DNA of 64,000 nt. Source: Chitinophaga dinghuensis. GTDB lineage: Bacteria; Bacteroidota; Bacteroidia; Chitinophagales; Chitinophagaceae. Below, piece by piece: positions 54,586 through 64,000 of this stretch; position 1 is the stretch's first letter, and every line of letters starts with the position of its first letter. A program made the position numbers and the translations under genes. The stretch is from assembly GCF_003259435.1 (NCBI RefSeq), contig NZ_QLMA01000001.1, forward strand, positions 620,001 to 684,000, in the 5' to 3' direction. Under the pieces are notes generated by a model. The model made no database searches. It saw only the letters and a program-made list of their open reading frames with translations, and was not told where the DNA came from.

Positions 54586-55350
54586 ATGGAACATTATAAC
54601 ATGAACCTCACATTAAAAGTGTGGAGGCAGAAAAACAGAAACGATCAGGGTAGATTTGAAACACTGCAGGCAAAAAATATTTCTTCTGAAATGTCTTTCC
54701 TGGAAATGTTCGACGTGGTGAATGAAGATCTGATCAACGACGGAAAAGAACCAATCGCATTTGACCATGACTGCCGCGAAGGTATCTGCGGTATGTGCTC
54801 CATGCACATCAACGGTCGCGCTCACGGCCCTTGGGACGGTACTACTACCTGCCAGCTGCACATGCGCGCTTTCAAAGACGGCGATACCATCACCGTTGAA
54901 CCTTGGAGAGCAGGCGCTTTCCCTGTGGTGAAAGATCTGACCGTAGACCGTAGCGCTTTCGATCGTATCATCGAAGCAGGTGGTTATATCTCTGTAAATA
55001 CCGGTAACGCCCAGGACGCTAACTGTCTGCCTATCGATAAACATAAAGCAGATCTGGCTTTCGCTGCTGCTGCTTGTATCGGTTGCGGCGCTTGCGTAGC
55101 TGCTTGTAAAAACTCTTCCGCAATGCTCTTCGTATCTGCGAAAGTTTCTCAACTGGCACTGTTACCACAAGGCGATCCTGAAAGAAAAACACGTGCCCTC
55201 AACATGGTGGCACAAATGGATAAAGAAGGTTTCGGTAGCTGCACCAACACTGGCGCCTGCGAAGCGGAATGTCCTAAAGAAATCTCTCTGACCAACATCG
55301 CGCGACTGAACCGTGAGTTCATCGGCGCTGGTTTGACTACAGAGAAATAG
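54586..55350 (+). CDS. sdhB: Succinate dehydrogenase/fumarate reductase iron-sulfur subunit
   Basis: Electron-transfer subunit of 254 residues with three clusters: [2Fe-2S] ligands C63, C68, C71 and C89 ([11 protein letters not shown]...TTCQ), then [11 protein letters not shown] (C164, C167, C170, C174) and C219, C225, C229 for the [4Fe-4S] and [3Fe-4S] sites. ATG at 54586 is used; ATG at 54601 ([10 protein letters not shown]) is an equally good start and TTG at 54574 less likely. Last gene of the sdh operon, followed by a terminator. Confidence 0.95.
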   Translation: MEHYNMNLTLKVWRQKNRNDQGRFETLQAKNISSEMSFLEMFDVVNEDLINDGKEPIAFDHDCREGICGMCSMHINGRAHGPWDGTTTCQLHMRAFKDGDTITVEPWRAGAFPVVKDLTVDRSAFDRIIEAGGYISVNTGNAQDANCLPIDKHKADLAFAAAACIGCGACVAACKNSSAMLFVSAKVSQLALLPQGDPERKTRALNMVAQMDKEGFGSCTNTGACEAECPKEISLTNIARLNREFIGAGLTTEK

Positions 55351-55383
55351 TCAGCTTTTACTAACTGATGCAATATTTAAAAG

Positions 55384-55404
55384 TCCTCTCCCTCGCGGAG
55401 AGGA
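55384..55404 (+). terminator. Intrinsic terminator after sdhB
   Basis: Eight-base-pair stem tcctctcc/ggagagga with a 5-base loop, followed by eight Ts. Confidence 0.9.
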
Positions 55405-55487
55405 TTTTTTTTGCCCGCCACTCATCCTTCTAATAACGGCCTTCCGGGATTTTTTTACTATCATGTGTACCCACACACTGAAACCTT

Positions 55488-56873
55488 ATGTCTGAACAAT
55501 CTCGTAGAAAATTCATCAAACATCTCGGCAGTACCGCGGCCCTGCTGGGAGTTGGCCCACTGGCAGCCCTTGCCAAAGATCGCGAAACCATGGAACTACT
55601 GCAGCCCAATGCCCACGTGTCTTCCAATGATAAAATCAGACTCGCCTGCATCGGCATGGGAATCATGGGCTTTGGCGATGTTAATTGCGCCCTGAAAATT
55701 CCAGGCGTAGAACTAGTTGCAGCCGCTGACCTGTACGACGGCCATCTCACCCGGGTCAAAGAAGTTTATGGTAAACAAGTGTTTACTACCCGCGATTACC
55801 GCGAAATCCTCCACAGAAAAGACATTGATGCGGTCATCATTGCTACGCCTGATTTCTGGCATGATACCATGGCTATTGATGCCATGAATGCCGGTAAAGC
55901 AGTATACTGCGAAAAGCCTATGGTGCAACAGATCGAGGAAGGACACCAGGTAATTGCGACGCAACAGCGCACCAAAGCCATTTTCCAGGTAGGTAGTCAA
56001 CGCGTGAGCAGCATTGTGCTTGCAGAAGCCCGGAAAAAATACCTGGCCGGCGAAATAGGCCAACTCAATATCGTGGAAGCCCGCATGGATCGCCATTCTG
56101 CACTCGGCGCCTGGCAATACTCCATTCCGCCGGATGCTTCCCCTAAAACAGTCGATTTCGATACCTACCTGAAGGATACCACCAAGATGCCCTACGATCC
56201 CAAACGCTTCTTCCGTTGGCGCAATTACAGAGCATATGGAACAGGTATTCCCGGCGATCTCTTTGTACACCTGATTTCCGGGTTACATTACATTACGGGT
56301 TCCCTGGGGCCGGAACGTGTATACGCTACCGGAAACCTCGTGCAGTGGAAAGATGGCAGAGACGTACCTGATGTGGTAGTGGCAATTTTCGATTATCCTG
56401 CTACCAGTACCCATCCTGCCTTCCAAATGACGCTCCGCGTGAATTTCGCAGATGGCGGCGGCGGTGGAGAAGTAACCCGCTTGATTGGTACGGAGGGCGT
56501 TATGGAACTGGGCGGTAATGAATTCAAAATTAAAAAACATAAACTGCCGCAAGCTCCCGGCTATGGCGGATGGGATACATTCAATACTTTCCCCGAAGCC
56601 ATACAACAGCAGTTTGTTAAGGAGTATCAACGCCAGTACGGCACTGCGGCCGAAGCTACTGAGCTAAGCACTTCCGGCTATACGGCCCCAGTCGGCTATG
56701 ACGACCGACTGGAACATTTCCATAACTTCTTTGAATCGGTACGCACAGGCAAACCAGTAGTAGAAGACGCTACTTTCGGCCTCCGTGCTGCAGGTCCGGC
56801 TTTACTTTCAAACGAAAGTTATTTCAGCAAACAACTTATTCATTGGGACCCGGTAGCCATGAAAATCGTATAG
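55488..56873 (+). CDS. Gfo/Idh/MocA family oxidoreductase with Tat signal
   Basis: Protein of 461 residues. A twin-arginine signal (SRRKFIKHLG, R6 and R7, then a hydrophobic stretch to about 29) sends the folded, cofactor-loaded enzyme to the periplasm. The NAD(P) fold reads IRLACIGMGIMGFGDVN, with the family motif CEKPMVQQIEEG near residue 140. The C-terminal alpha/beta domain follows. Secreted members in Bacteroidota include sugar and glycoside-processing enzymes. Substrate unknown; stands between sdhB and an oligopeptidase gene. Confidence 0.88.
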   Translation: MSEQSRRKFIKHLGSTAALLGVGPLAALAKDRETMELLQPNAHVSSNDKIRLACIGMGIMGFGDVNCALKIPGVELVAAADLYDGHLTRVKEVYGKQVFTTRDYREILHRKDIDAVIIATPDFWHDTMAIDAMNAGKAVYCEKPMVQQIEEGHQVIATQQRTKAIFQVGSQRVSSIVLAEARKKYLAGEIGQLNIVEARMDRHSALGAWQYSIPPDASPKTVDFDTYLKDTTKMPYDPKRFFRWRNYRAYGTGIPGDLFVHLISGLHYITGSLGPERVYATGNLVQWKDGRDVPDVVVAIFDYPATSTHPAFQMTLRVNFADGGGGGEVTRLIGTEGVMELGGNEFKIKKHKLPQAPGYGGWDTFNTFPEAIQQQFVKEYQRQYGTAAEATELSTSGYTAPVGYDDRLEHFHNFFESVRTGKPVVEDATFGLRAAGPALLSNESYFSKQLIHWDPVAMKIV

Positions 56874-56915
56874 GTTTATTTTCCTTAATTTTATCTGCAT
56901 TCAAAACAATGCAAG

Positions 56916-58967
56916 ATGAGCATGGAAAATATTACCCCGCCGTCCGCAGAGAAAATCGCCAAAGAACTCTCTATTCACGGACATACCCGACAAGATGACT
57001 ATTATTGGCTAAATGATCGCGAAAATCAACAGGTAATCGATTACCTGAATGCCGAAAATACTTACCTGGAAGCTGTTCTCGCTCCTCAGAAAGAGTTGCG
57101 TGAACAGCTTTTCCATGAAATGAAAGGCCGTATTAAAGAAACAGATATGGGCGTTCCCTATCTGAAGAATGGCTACTACTATTATACCCGCTACGAAGAA
57201 GGACGGGAATATCCCATCTATTGCCGCAAAAAAGATCACCTGGATAACCCGGAAGAAATCATTCTGGATGTGAATATCCTCGCTGAAGGACATAGCTATT
57301 GCCAGGTGAGCGGACTCACTATCAGTCCGGATGCACAACTGCTGGCTTATGGAATAGACACGGTTAGCCGCCGTAAATATACCCTGCGCATAAAAAATCT
57401 GAGTACCGGAGAACTGCTGCCAGACAGCATTACAGATACAACTCCTTCTTATACCTGGGCGGCGGACAATCTAACGTTGTTCTATACACGAAAAGATCCC
57501 GTTACACTGCGAGCCGACCGCGTGATGCGACATCTACTGGGCAGCGAAGCCGAAACTGATACCGAAGTATATGTAGAAGCAGATGAAACCTTTGATGTTG
57601 GCGTTCACAAGACCAAGTCTGGGAAATATATCCTTATCACCAGCGAGAGCACGTTGACTTCAGAAATTCGCTATATCCCTTCCAATACGCCTGCTGCCGA
57701 GTTTACAGTATTTCAGCCGCGTACCCGGGAAATGCTTTACCATGTAGATCATCGGGATGATAAGTTTTATGTACTGACCAACTGGGATGCATTGAATTTT
57801 AAACTGATGGAATGTCCGCTGGATCAGACTTCCAGGGAACACTGGCAGGAATTGATTCCGCATCGCAGCGATGTATTACTCGAAGAGCTTTCCCTCTTCC
57901 AGGATTATATGGCATTGGGTGAGCGCAAAAATGGTCTTACGCAAATACGTGTCATACACTTCAAAACGGGCAGGGAGCAGTATATCCAATTCTCTGAAGC
58001 GGCTTATTCGGCTTATATCAGCAACAATCCGGAGATGGACAGCCACCTGCTTCGCTATGGCTATGTATCCATGATTACGCCAGGTTCTGTGTATGATTAT
58101 AATATGCAGACAGAAGAATCTGTATTGAAGCGTCAACAGGAAGTCCTGGGTGGATATGACCAATCGCAGTATGTATCAGAGCGATTAATGGCAGTAGCCA
58201 CCGATGGTACAACGGTACCTGTTTCTATCGTGTATCGTAAGGGATTTACGAGAGATGGAAGTCGCCCGCTATTGCTTTATGCATACGGATCTTACGGCCA
58301 TAGCATGGATGTCTATTTCAGTAGTGCTACCCTCAGTTTACTGGATCGTGGCTTTGCTTATGCGATTGCTCACATCCGGGGAGGGCAGGAGATGGGACGT
58401 CAGTGGTATGAAGACGGAAAGATGTTTAAGAAGAAAAATACCTTTACTGATTTCATTGACTGTGCTGATTTCCTGGTGAAAGAAAAGTATACTTCTGCGG
58501 CGCATTTGTATGCCATGGGAGGCAGTGCCGGCGGCTTGTTGATGGGCGCAGTGATCAATATGCGTCCTGAGTTGTGGAATGGTGTGGTAGCGCAGGTGCC
58601 ATTTGTAGATGTGGTCACTACGATGCTGGATGAAAGCATTCCGCTTACTACCGGAGAGTTTGATGAATGGGGGAATCCTAAAAACAAGGATGCCTATGAT
58701 TATATGCTGTCTTATTCTCCCTATGATAATGTTCGTAGTACTGACTATCCGAATCTGTTGGTGACAACAGGACTGCATGATTCGCAGGTACAATATTGGG
58801 AGCCGGCAAAATGGGTCGCGAAGTTGAGAGAACTGAAAACCGATCGCCATTTATTGTTATTGCATACAAATATGGAAACGGGGCATGGAGGGGCTTCTGG
58901 CCGATTTGAAATGCTGAAAGATAAGGCATTGGAGTTCGCATTTCTGCTGAAATTGGAGGGCTACTAA
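56916..58967 (+). CDS. S9 family prolyl oligopeptidase, oligopeptidase B-like
   Basis: Serine peptidase of 683 residues without signal peptide. The N-terminal part (about 1-400) is the seven-bladed propeller of the family (DDYYWLNDRENQQVIDYLNAEN). The alpha/beta hydrolase domain has S537 in MGGSAGGLLMG, an Asp in TGLHDSQVQYWEPAKW and His in TGHGGASGRF. Length and motifs match oligopeptidase B, which cuts short peptides after Arg or Lys in the cytoplasm. ATG at 56916 is used; ATG at 56922 is possible. Confidence 0.92.
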   Translation: MSMENITPPSAEKIAKELSIHGHTRQDDYYWLNDRENQQVIDYLNAENTYLEAVLAPQKELREQLFHEMKGRIKETDMGVPYLKNGYYYYTRYEEGREYPIYCRKKDHLDNPEEIILDVNILAEGHSYCQVSGLTISPDAQLLAYGIDTVSRRKYTLRIKNLSTGELLPDSITDTTPSYTWAADNLTLFYTRKDPVTLRADRVMRHLLGSEAETDTEVYVEADETFDVGVHKTKSGKYILITSESTLTSEIRYIPSNTPAAEFTVFQPRTREMLYHVDHRDDKFYVLTNWDALNFKLMECPLDQTSREHWQELIPHRSDVLLEELSLFQDYMALGERKNGLTQIRVIHFKTGREQYIQFSEAAYSAYISNNPEMDSHLLRYGYVSMITPGSVYDYNMQTEESVLKRQQEVLGGYDQSQYVSERLMAVATDGTTVPVSIVYRKGFTRDGSRPLLLYAYGSYGHSMDVYFSSATLSLLDRGFAYAIAHIRGGQEMGRQWYEDGKMFKKKNTFTDFIDCADFLVKEKYTSAAHLYAMGGSAGGLLMGAVINMRPELWNGVVAQVPFVDVVTTMLDESIPLTTGEFDEWGNPKNKDAYDYMLSYSPYDNVRSTDYPNLLVTTGLHDSQVQYWEPAKWVAKLRELKTDRHLLLLHTNMETGHGGASGRFEMLKDKALEFAFLLKLEGY

Positions 58968-59004
58968 TCTCTAACAGATTCCTGCCTGCCGCAGAGATCA
59001 ATAT

Positions 59005-59049
59005 AAAAATAAAGGCCTTGACATCGCAGATGTCAAGGCCTTTATTTTT
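59005..59049. terminator. Long perfect bidirectional hairpin, GCA loop
   Basis: Arms 59005-59025 and 59029-59049 pair over 21 bases with loop gca. A-run and T-run flanks suit termination on both strands, between the S9 peptidase and murI. Confidence 0.88.
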
Positions 59050-59057
59050 TATACAGC

Positions 59058-59882
59058 TTATAATTTCTCTGCATCAATTTTCTCCGATATCACTGTGTGT
59101 CCGAAGAAAATTTCAGCCATCTTATCAAAGATGCCGGGATCATCAGTGGTATAGAAATTACGTTTATGCGTTTTCGTTAGGCGCTCTTCCATTTCAGGAT
59201 GTCTTTTCAGATAATCCTGCAGGCTGCGGGCAACGATTTTTCCCTGTGCCAGTACGGTGATACCGCCGGGAAGGTGTTGCTTGATTTTACGCATCAGCAA
59301 AGGATAATGTGTGCAGCCTAACACCAGCGTATCGATGTTGGTGGATTGGGAGAGGATTTTGTCGAGATATTCCTTTACGAAGTAATCTGCTCCTTCGTTG
59401 TCATGTTCATTATTCTCAATGAGCGGTACCCACATTGGGCATGCTTGCTGGAATGTTTTGACATGCGGATAGAATTTGGCAATTTCTATCGGATAGGATT
59501 CAGAATTAACGGTGCCGTTGGTGGCGAGAATACCTACTTCTCCCGTTTGGGTGATGGTGCCTACCATTTCTGTGGTGGGCCTGATAACACCCAGTACCCG
59601 GTTGTCTGGCGCAATTTGTGGCAGGTCCTTTTGTTGAATGGTTCTGAGTGCTTTTGCAGAGGCGGTATTACAAGCTACAATCACCAATGGACATCCCATA
59701 TGAAACAGTTGCTGAATGCATTGTAACGTATAGGTATGAATGGTGTCAAATCCGCGGTTGCCGTAAGGTGCGCGGGCGTTGTCGCCGAGGTAGATATAGT
59801 CGTAATCTGGTAGCGCTGCTACAATTTCTTTCATAACCGTCAGGCCGCCATAGCCTGAGTCAAAAATACCAATAGGACCCAT
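59058..59882 (-). CDS. murI: Glutamate racemase
   Basis: Cofactor-independent racemase of 274 residues supplying D-glutamate for peptidoglycan. GIFDSGYGG (residues 5-13), ACNTASAKA (C71) and LGCTHYPLL (C190) provide the two catalytic cysteines and phosphate/carboxylate-binding residues. ATG at 59882 is chosen over an in-frame TTG at 59888. It lies 15 bases after the carbonic anhydrase gene on the same strand. Confidence 0.96.
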   Translation of the reverse strand: MGPIGIFDSGYGGLTVMKEIVAALPDYDYIYLGDNARAPYGNRGFDTIHTYTLQCIQQLFHMGCPLVIVACNTASAKALRTIQQKDLPQIAPDNRVLGVIRPTTEMVGTITQTGEVGILATNGTVNSESYPIEIAKFYPHVKTFQQACPMWVPLIENNEHDNEGADYFVKEYLDKILSQSTNIDTLVLGCTHYPLLMRKIKQHLPGGITVLAQGKIVARSLQDYLKRHPEMEERLTKTHKRNFYTTDDPGIFDKMAEIFFGHTVISEKIDAEKL

Positions 59883-59897
59883 CGTCAATTATTGAAA

Positions 59898-60560
59898 TTA
59901 TTCGGAATCGTTCTTCATGAGGCCTTGTCCTGTCAGATCATAGATACGTTGGATTTCGTGCAGTACGCCTTCGAAATCGATCTGGAGATCTTTCAGTAAA
60001 CCGTTTTTCAGATCATATACCCAGCCATGAACGGTAGGGTAGCCTTTGCTGGTATACATTTTCTGTACGGCAGCAGTTTTGATAATATTGATGCACTGTT
60101 CCTGTACGTTCAGTTCTACCAGTCGGTTGTAACGGTCGTGTTCATTAGTGATGGCATTGAGCTCATCCATATGGAGGCGATATACGTCGCGGATATTCCG
60201 GAGCCACGGATTAAGGATGCCCAGATCTTGTGGTTGCATGGCTGCTTTCACCCCGCCGCAGTTATAGTGACCGCAAACGATGATATGTTTCACTTCCAGG
60301 TGCACAACGGCATAATTGATGACGGACATTACGTTCAGGTCTGTATTGCATACCAGGTTCGCAATATTGCGGTGTACGAATACTTCTCCTGCTTCCAGTC
60401 CCATGATCTCGTTGGTGGGTACACGGCTGTCGCTACAACCAATGTAAAGATATTTGGGTGATTGGGAGTCTGCCATTTTCTCAAAGAAATCGGCTTCAGT
60501 GGCTGTTTTAGAAGCAACCCACTTTCTGTTGTTCTCAAAAACCTGATTATAATCAGTCAT
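59898..60560 (-). CDS. can: Beta-carbonic anhydrase
   Basis: Cytoplasmic zinc enzyme of 220 residues interconverting CO2 and bicarbonate. Zinc ligands are C42, H98 and C101, with D44 and R46 forming the dyad (GCSDSRVP, CGHYNCGG), exactly at the positions found in E. coli Can. The start is ATG at 60560; a longer frame from 60647 would overlap the upstream gene. Followed 15 bases later by murI. Confidence 0.95.
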   Translation of the reverse strand: MTDYNQVFENNRKWVASKTATEADFFEKMADSQSPKYLYIGCSDSRVPTNEIMGLEAGEVFVHRNIANLVCNTDLNVMSVINYAVVHLEVKHIIVCGHYNCGGVKAAMQPQDLGILNPWLRNIRDVYRLHMDELNAITNEHDRYNRLVELNVQEQCINIIKTAAVQKMYTSKGYPTVHGWVYDLKNGLLKDLQIDFEGVLHEIQRIYDLTGQGLMKNDSE

Positions 60561-60627
60561 AGCGCGCAGTTTATTTTGCGCTAAAGATACGGACGAAAGT
60601 GGTTTCAAAAATGCGGGGCAGGCGAAC

Positions 60628-61029
60628 TTATTTATTTGCCAGCGCAATGGCTTTCGTGGCGATCATCAGCAGTTGCTGATGTCTTAATGTGGCATATTTC
60701 CCGCGTATTGCAGAGCGGGCATTTTTCGTCTTGAAATATCTGAAAATAAGAAAGGCAATCACTAATACGGCGCCTATTTCTAACGTTATAATTGCTCTGT
60801 TTATAGCATACAAAACCCCTGTTGTAAGCGTAATGATTAATACGCCGATAAATTCAGGGATGTATACGAGGATGCGGGGAGGCATTACCAGTGCATGAAT
60901 TTCCTCTGCGATAAAATAGATCATTCCTGTTGATAATTCTGGCAATAGTTTTTTCTCTATCAGGCTATCAGGTGTTTCTCCTTTTGAAAGGTATACATCT
61001 ATGTCTTTTACATATTGCAGATAATTCAT
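60628..61029 (-). CDS. Small membrane protein, tandem family member 1
   Basis: Protein of 133 residues of unknown function. An N-terminal amphipathic region (MNYLQYVKDIDVYLSKGETPDSLIEKKLLPEL) is followed by two hydrophobic helices (about 53-72 and 78-98) and a basic C-terminal helix (LRHQQLLMIATKAIALANK). The order N-terminal helix bundle, two membrane segments, short terminal helix is shared with the next two genes upstream, suggesting descent from one ancestor. It precedes the carbonic anhydrase gene by 67 bases. Confidence 0.75.
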   Translation of the reverse strand: MNYLQYVKDIDVYLSKGETPDSLIEKKLLPELSTGMIYFIAEEIHALVMPPRILVYIPEFIGVLIITLTTGVLYAINRAIITLEIGAVLVIAFLIFRYFKTKNARSAIRGKYATLRHQQLLMIATKAIALANK

Positions 61030-61064
61030 AGGTTAATAGAATATAGAGTGAAAGACTATGGTTG

Positions 61065-61466
61065 TTATTTCATTCCCAGATTGGCTGCTTGTAATTGATC
61101 GGCGAATGCATCCAGGTATTTTGCCTTGGTAATGATGGGTGCATCTTTTTTAGCTACGTTATGCTCTTTTGATGCTTGAAATAAGGGAGCCCCCAATGGT
61201 CCGAGAATAAAAAAAAGTGGCAAGAAGAATAGTGCTAAAACATCCGCTAAGATCCACCCGTACTTGCCTTCCACGAAGTTCATGACTTTATTGGACTTGG
61301 GATAGGTATTCCAGTCGGGATGTGCATCCTCATATGCCTGGATCGTCTGGATGGTCATTTGTACTTCATTTGCAGCCATTGCAGAGCGGGTAATGATCAT
61401 TTCCTCATCCAGTCCTTCTTTAAGCAACGCATCTATTTTGTGAACTTCTGTATAGTAATTCAGCAT
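61065..61466 (-). CDS. Small membrane protein, tandem family member 2
   Basis: Protein of 133 residues of unknown function, 35 bases before member 1. It opens with MLNYYTEVHKIDALLKEGLD, has a hydrophobic stretch at about 72-97 (WILADVLALFFLPLFFILGPLGAPLF, probably a helical hairpin or pair) and closes with YLDAFADQLQAANLG. The beginning and end resemble members 1 and 3. Confidence 0.75.
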   Translation of the reverse strand: MLNYYTEVHKIDALLKEGLDEEMIITRSAMAANEVQMTIQTIQAYEDAHPDWNTYPKSNKVMNFVEGKYGWILADVLALFFLPLFFILGPLGAPLFQASKEHNVAKKDAPIITKAKYLDAFADQLQAANLGMK

Positions 61467-61527
61467 AACCGAATTTTTATGGAGATGACATCACAAAATA
61501 GATGGACGTCGTTAATGAATGAGCGAA

Positions 61528-61956
61528 TTAGGCAGTGGTTGCTGCTTGTTCTCTGGCGGCTTGCAGATCATCTGCGAGCTTTTCGAGCATATGTGTCTTA
61601 CTAATGTTATAATCCATATTTTCCTCATCTTTTTCGGATTCGTTCAGCATTACAAAATAGGCGACTATTCGGATCGCGCCGATAAATACGCATAGCCAGC
61701 CAATCCACGCTGGGGCGGATGCAACGATTCTGAAAAGTCCTATCAATATGAATCCGATGCCATACACCAGTGGGAGGGCAGATTGATGTTTTGATTTCGG
61801 TTTAAATTGCTGTTTATGTTGCCGATAGGCAACTGCCACCTGATCAATCTCGTCTTCGGTCAGTTCTTTAACCAGGTTATCTTTTTTGATGGAAATAACG
61901 GATTCTCCCTGGTCAATCCAGTAAGCTACTTGTTCTACCTGATAATGAAAGTTCAT
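61528..61956 (-). CDS. Small membrane protein, tandem family member 3
   Basis: Protein of 142 residues of unknown function and the first of the three in transcription order. The N-terminus MNFHYQVEQVAYWIDQGESV and the segment LVKELTEDEIDQVAVAYRQH parallel members 1 and 2. Two membrane helices (about 64-80 and 85-104) and a C-terminal MLEKLADDLQAAREQA, close to the end of member 2, complete it. The three probably share a membrane-associated role. Confidence 0.75.
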   Translation of the reverse strand: MNFHYQVEQVAYWIDQGESVISIKKDNLVKELTEDEIDQVAVAYRQHKQQFKPKSKHQSALPLVYGIGFILIGLFRIVASAPAWIGWLCVFIGAIRIVAYFVMLNESEKDEENMDYNISKTHMLEKLADDLQAAREQAATTA

Positions 61957-62037
61957 AGGGTATAGGATTTACTATGTATATATTGTTGATTATGTGTGAT
62001 TTGTTAGGATAATTTCGGGAGACGACCGCCATTCGGA

Positions 62038-62045
62038 CAAATATA
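62038..62045 (-). promoter_or_regulatory. -7 promoter element upstream of the small membrane protein genes
   Basis: On the reverse strand the bases read TATATTTG, a TAnnTTTG match about 80 bases before the ATG at 61956. No good -33 element is seen. The rest of the 257-base gap to the ABC-F gene shows only the divergent promoter. Confidence 0.4.
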
Positions 62046-62157
62046 CTTCCGTTAAAGCGTCGTTCTCTTACATGGTCACAAAAGTAAATTTATAAGTTAT
62101 TTATTAATATTCCATTACAGCGGGTGTAAAACTAATATTACCTTATCATGTCTCATG

Positions 62158-63857
<1,700 letters not shown>

Positions 63858-63870
63858 TCGTTAAGATAGA

Positions 63871-63919
63871 TAAACTAAAAAGGCCCTCTCTGTTCTACAG
63901 AGAGGGCCTTTTTAGTTTA
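63871..63919. terminator. Long bidirectional terminator hairpin
   Basis: Perfect 23-base-pair stem (63871-63893 with 63897-63919) and a 3-base loop, with T-rich sequence in the 3' arm on both strands. The reverse-strand stop codon of the next gene (63917-63919) lies in the end of the stem. Confidence 0.9.
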
Positions 63920-64000
63920 AAGATATTCCTCAATCACCTTTAGTTTGTTTTTGTCCAGGGGCTTGGTGATATACGCCATTAACTCCGGCGTCTTCTCTAC
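63917..64000 (-). CDS. C-terminal end of a protein, possibly a response-regulator receiver domain
   Basis: Only the last 27 codons are in the window. They read ...TPELMAYITKPLDKNKLKVIEEYL. The segment AYITKPLDKNKL resembles the conserved Lys-Pro loop and last helix of CheY-like receiver domains. The rest lies beyond the right edge, so the assignment is tentative. Confidence 0.5.
   Translation of the reverse strand, partial: VEKTPELMAYITKPLDKNKLKVIEEYL

Overview
The window looks like a chromosome segment of a Bacteroidota member, most likely Chitinophagaceae (Chitinophaga-like). Supporting signs are Bacteroidota-type promoters (TTG/TTTG, about 19 bases, TAnnTTTG), few Shine-Dalgarno sequences, several TTG/GTG starts, a TonB-dependent receptor, a GH95 fucosidase, a one-subunit (type B) succinate dehydrogenase anchor and a DAHP synthase-chorismate mutase fusion. 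No tRNA, rRNA, insertion sequence, prophage or CRISPR array was seen. Gene content is mostly chromosomal housekeeping.

Layout. 1-2.8 kb: alcohol dehydrogenase (cut by the window edge), then an SDR and an FAD oxidoreductase pair. 3.2-11.4 kb: GH95 fucosidase, then a xylose block (sodium/sugar symporter, xylulokinase, xylose isomerase, aldose epimerase). 11.6-15.2 kb: small surface protein, a sparse 780-base stretch, an ECF sigma factor with a membrane-anchored trypsin-like protease, and a small Ala-rich lipoprotein. 15.5-23.3 kb: an aromatic amino-acid operon (pheA, aminotransferase, tyrA, aroG-CM, aroB, aroA, aroC). 23.5-33.5 kb: FKBP isomerase, PagL-like deacylase, CocE hydrolase, MmcQ protein, two unknown proteins, a nucleotide pyrophosphatase-like enzyme, a copper ATPase and its chaperone. 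33.5-38.3 kb: a reverse-strand LytS/LytTR two-component pair with a TonB receptor and two small proteins. 38.4-44.6 kb: gcvP, a Cys-cluster protein, an MFS exporter and a sugar dehydrogenase. 44.7-49.3 kb: two convergent S41 C-terminal proteases separated by a 160-base tandem repeat. 49.5-55.4 kb: amino-sugar kinase, murQ, an unknown acidic protein, sdhCAB. 55.5-64 kb: Gfo/Idh oxidoreductase, S9 oligopeptidase, murI, carbonic anhydrase, three related small membrane proteins, an ABC-F ATPase and the tail of a receiver-like protein.

The most striking element is the leader of the aromatic operon (15.49-15.85 kb). It holds two complete attenuators in series. Each has a short leader peptide crowded with Phe and Tyr codons (the first also has Trp), an antiterminator whose 5' arm lies at the end of the leader ORF, and an intrinsic terminator. 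The pairings can be read directly from the sequence. They suggest that RNA polymerase must pass two separate aromatic-aminoacyl-tRNA checkpoints before it reaches pheA.

Other points worth a second look are the terminator-bearing 160-base repeat array, the protease fused to an anti-sigma-like region beside its ECF sigma factor, the tandem family of three small membrane proteins, and several very long perfect hairpins between convergent genes.
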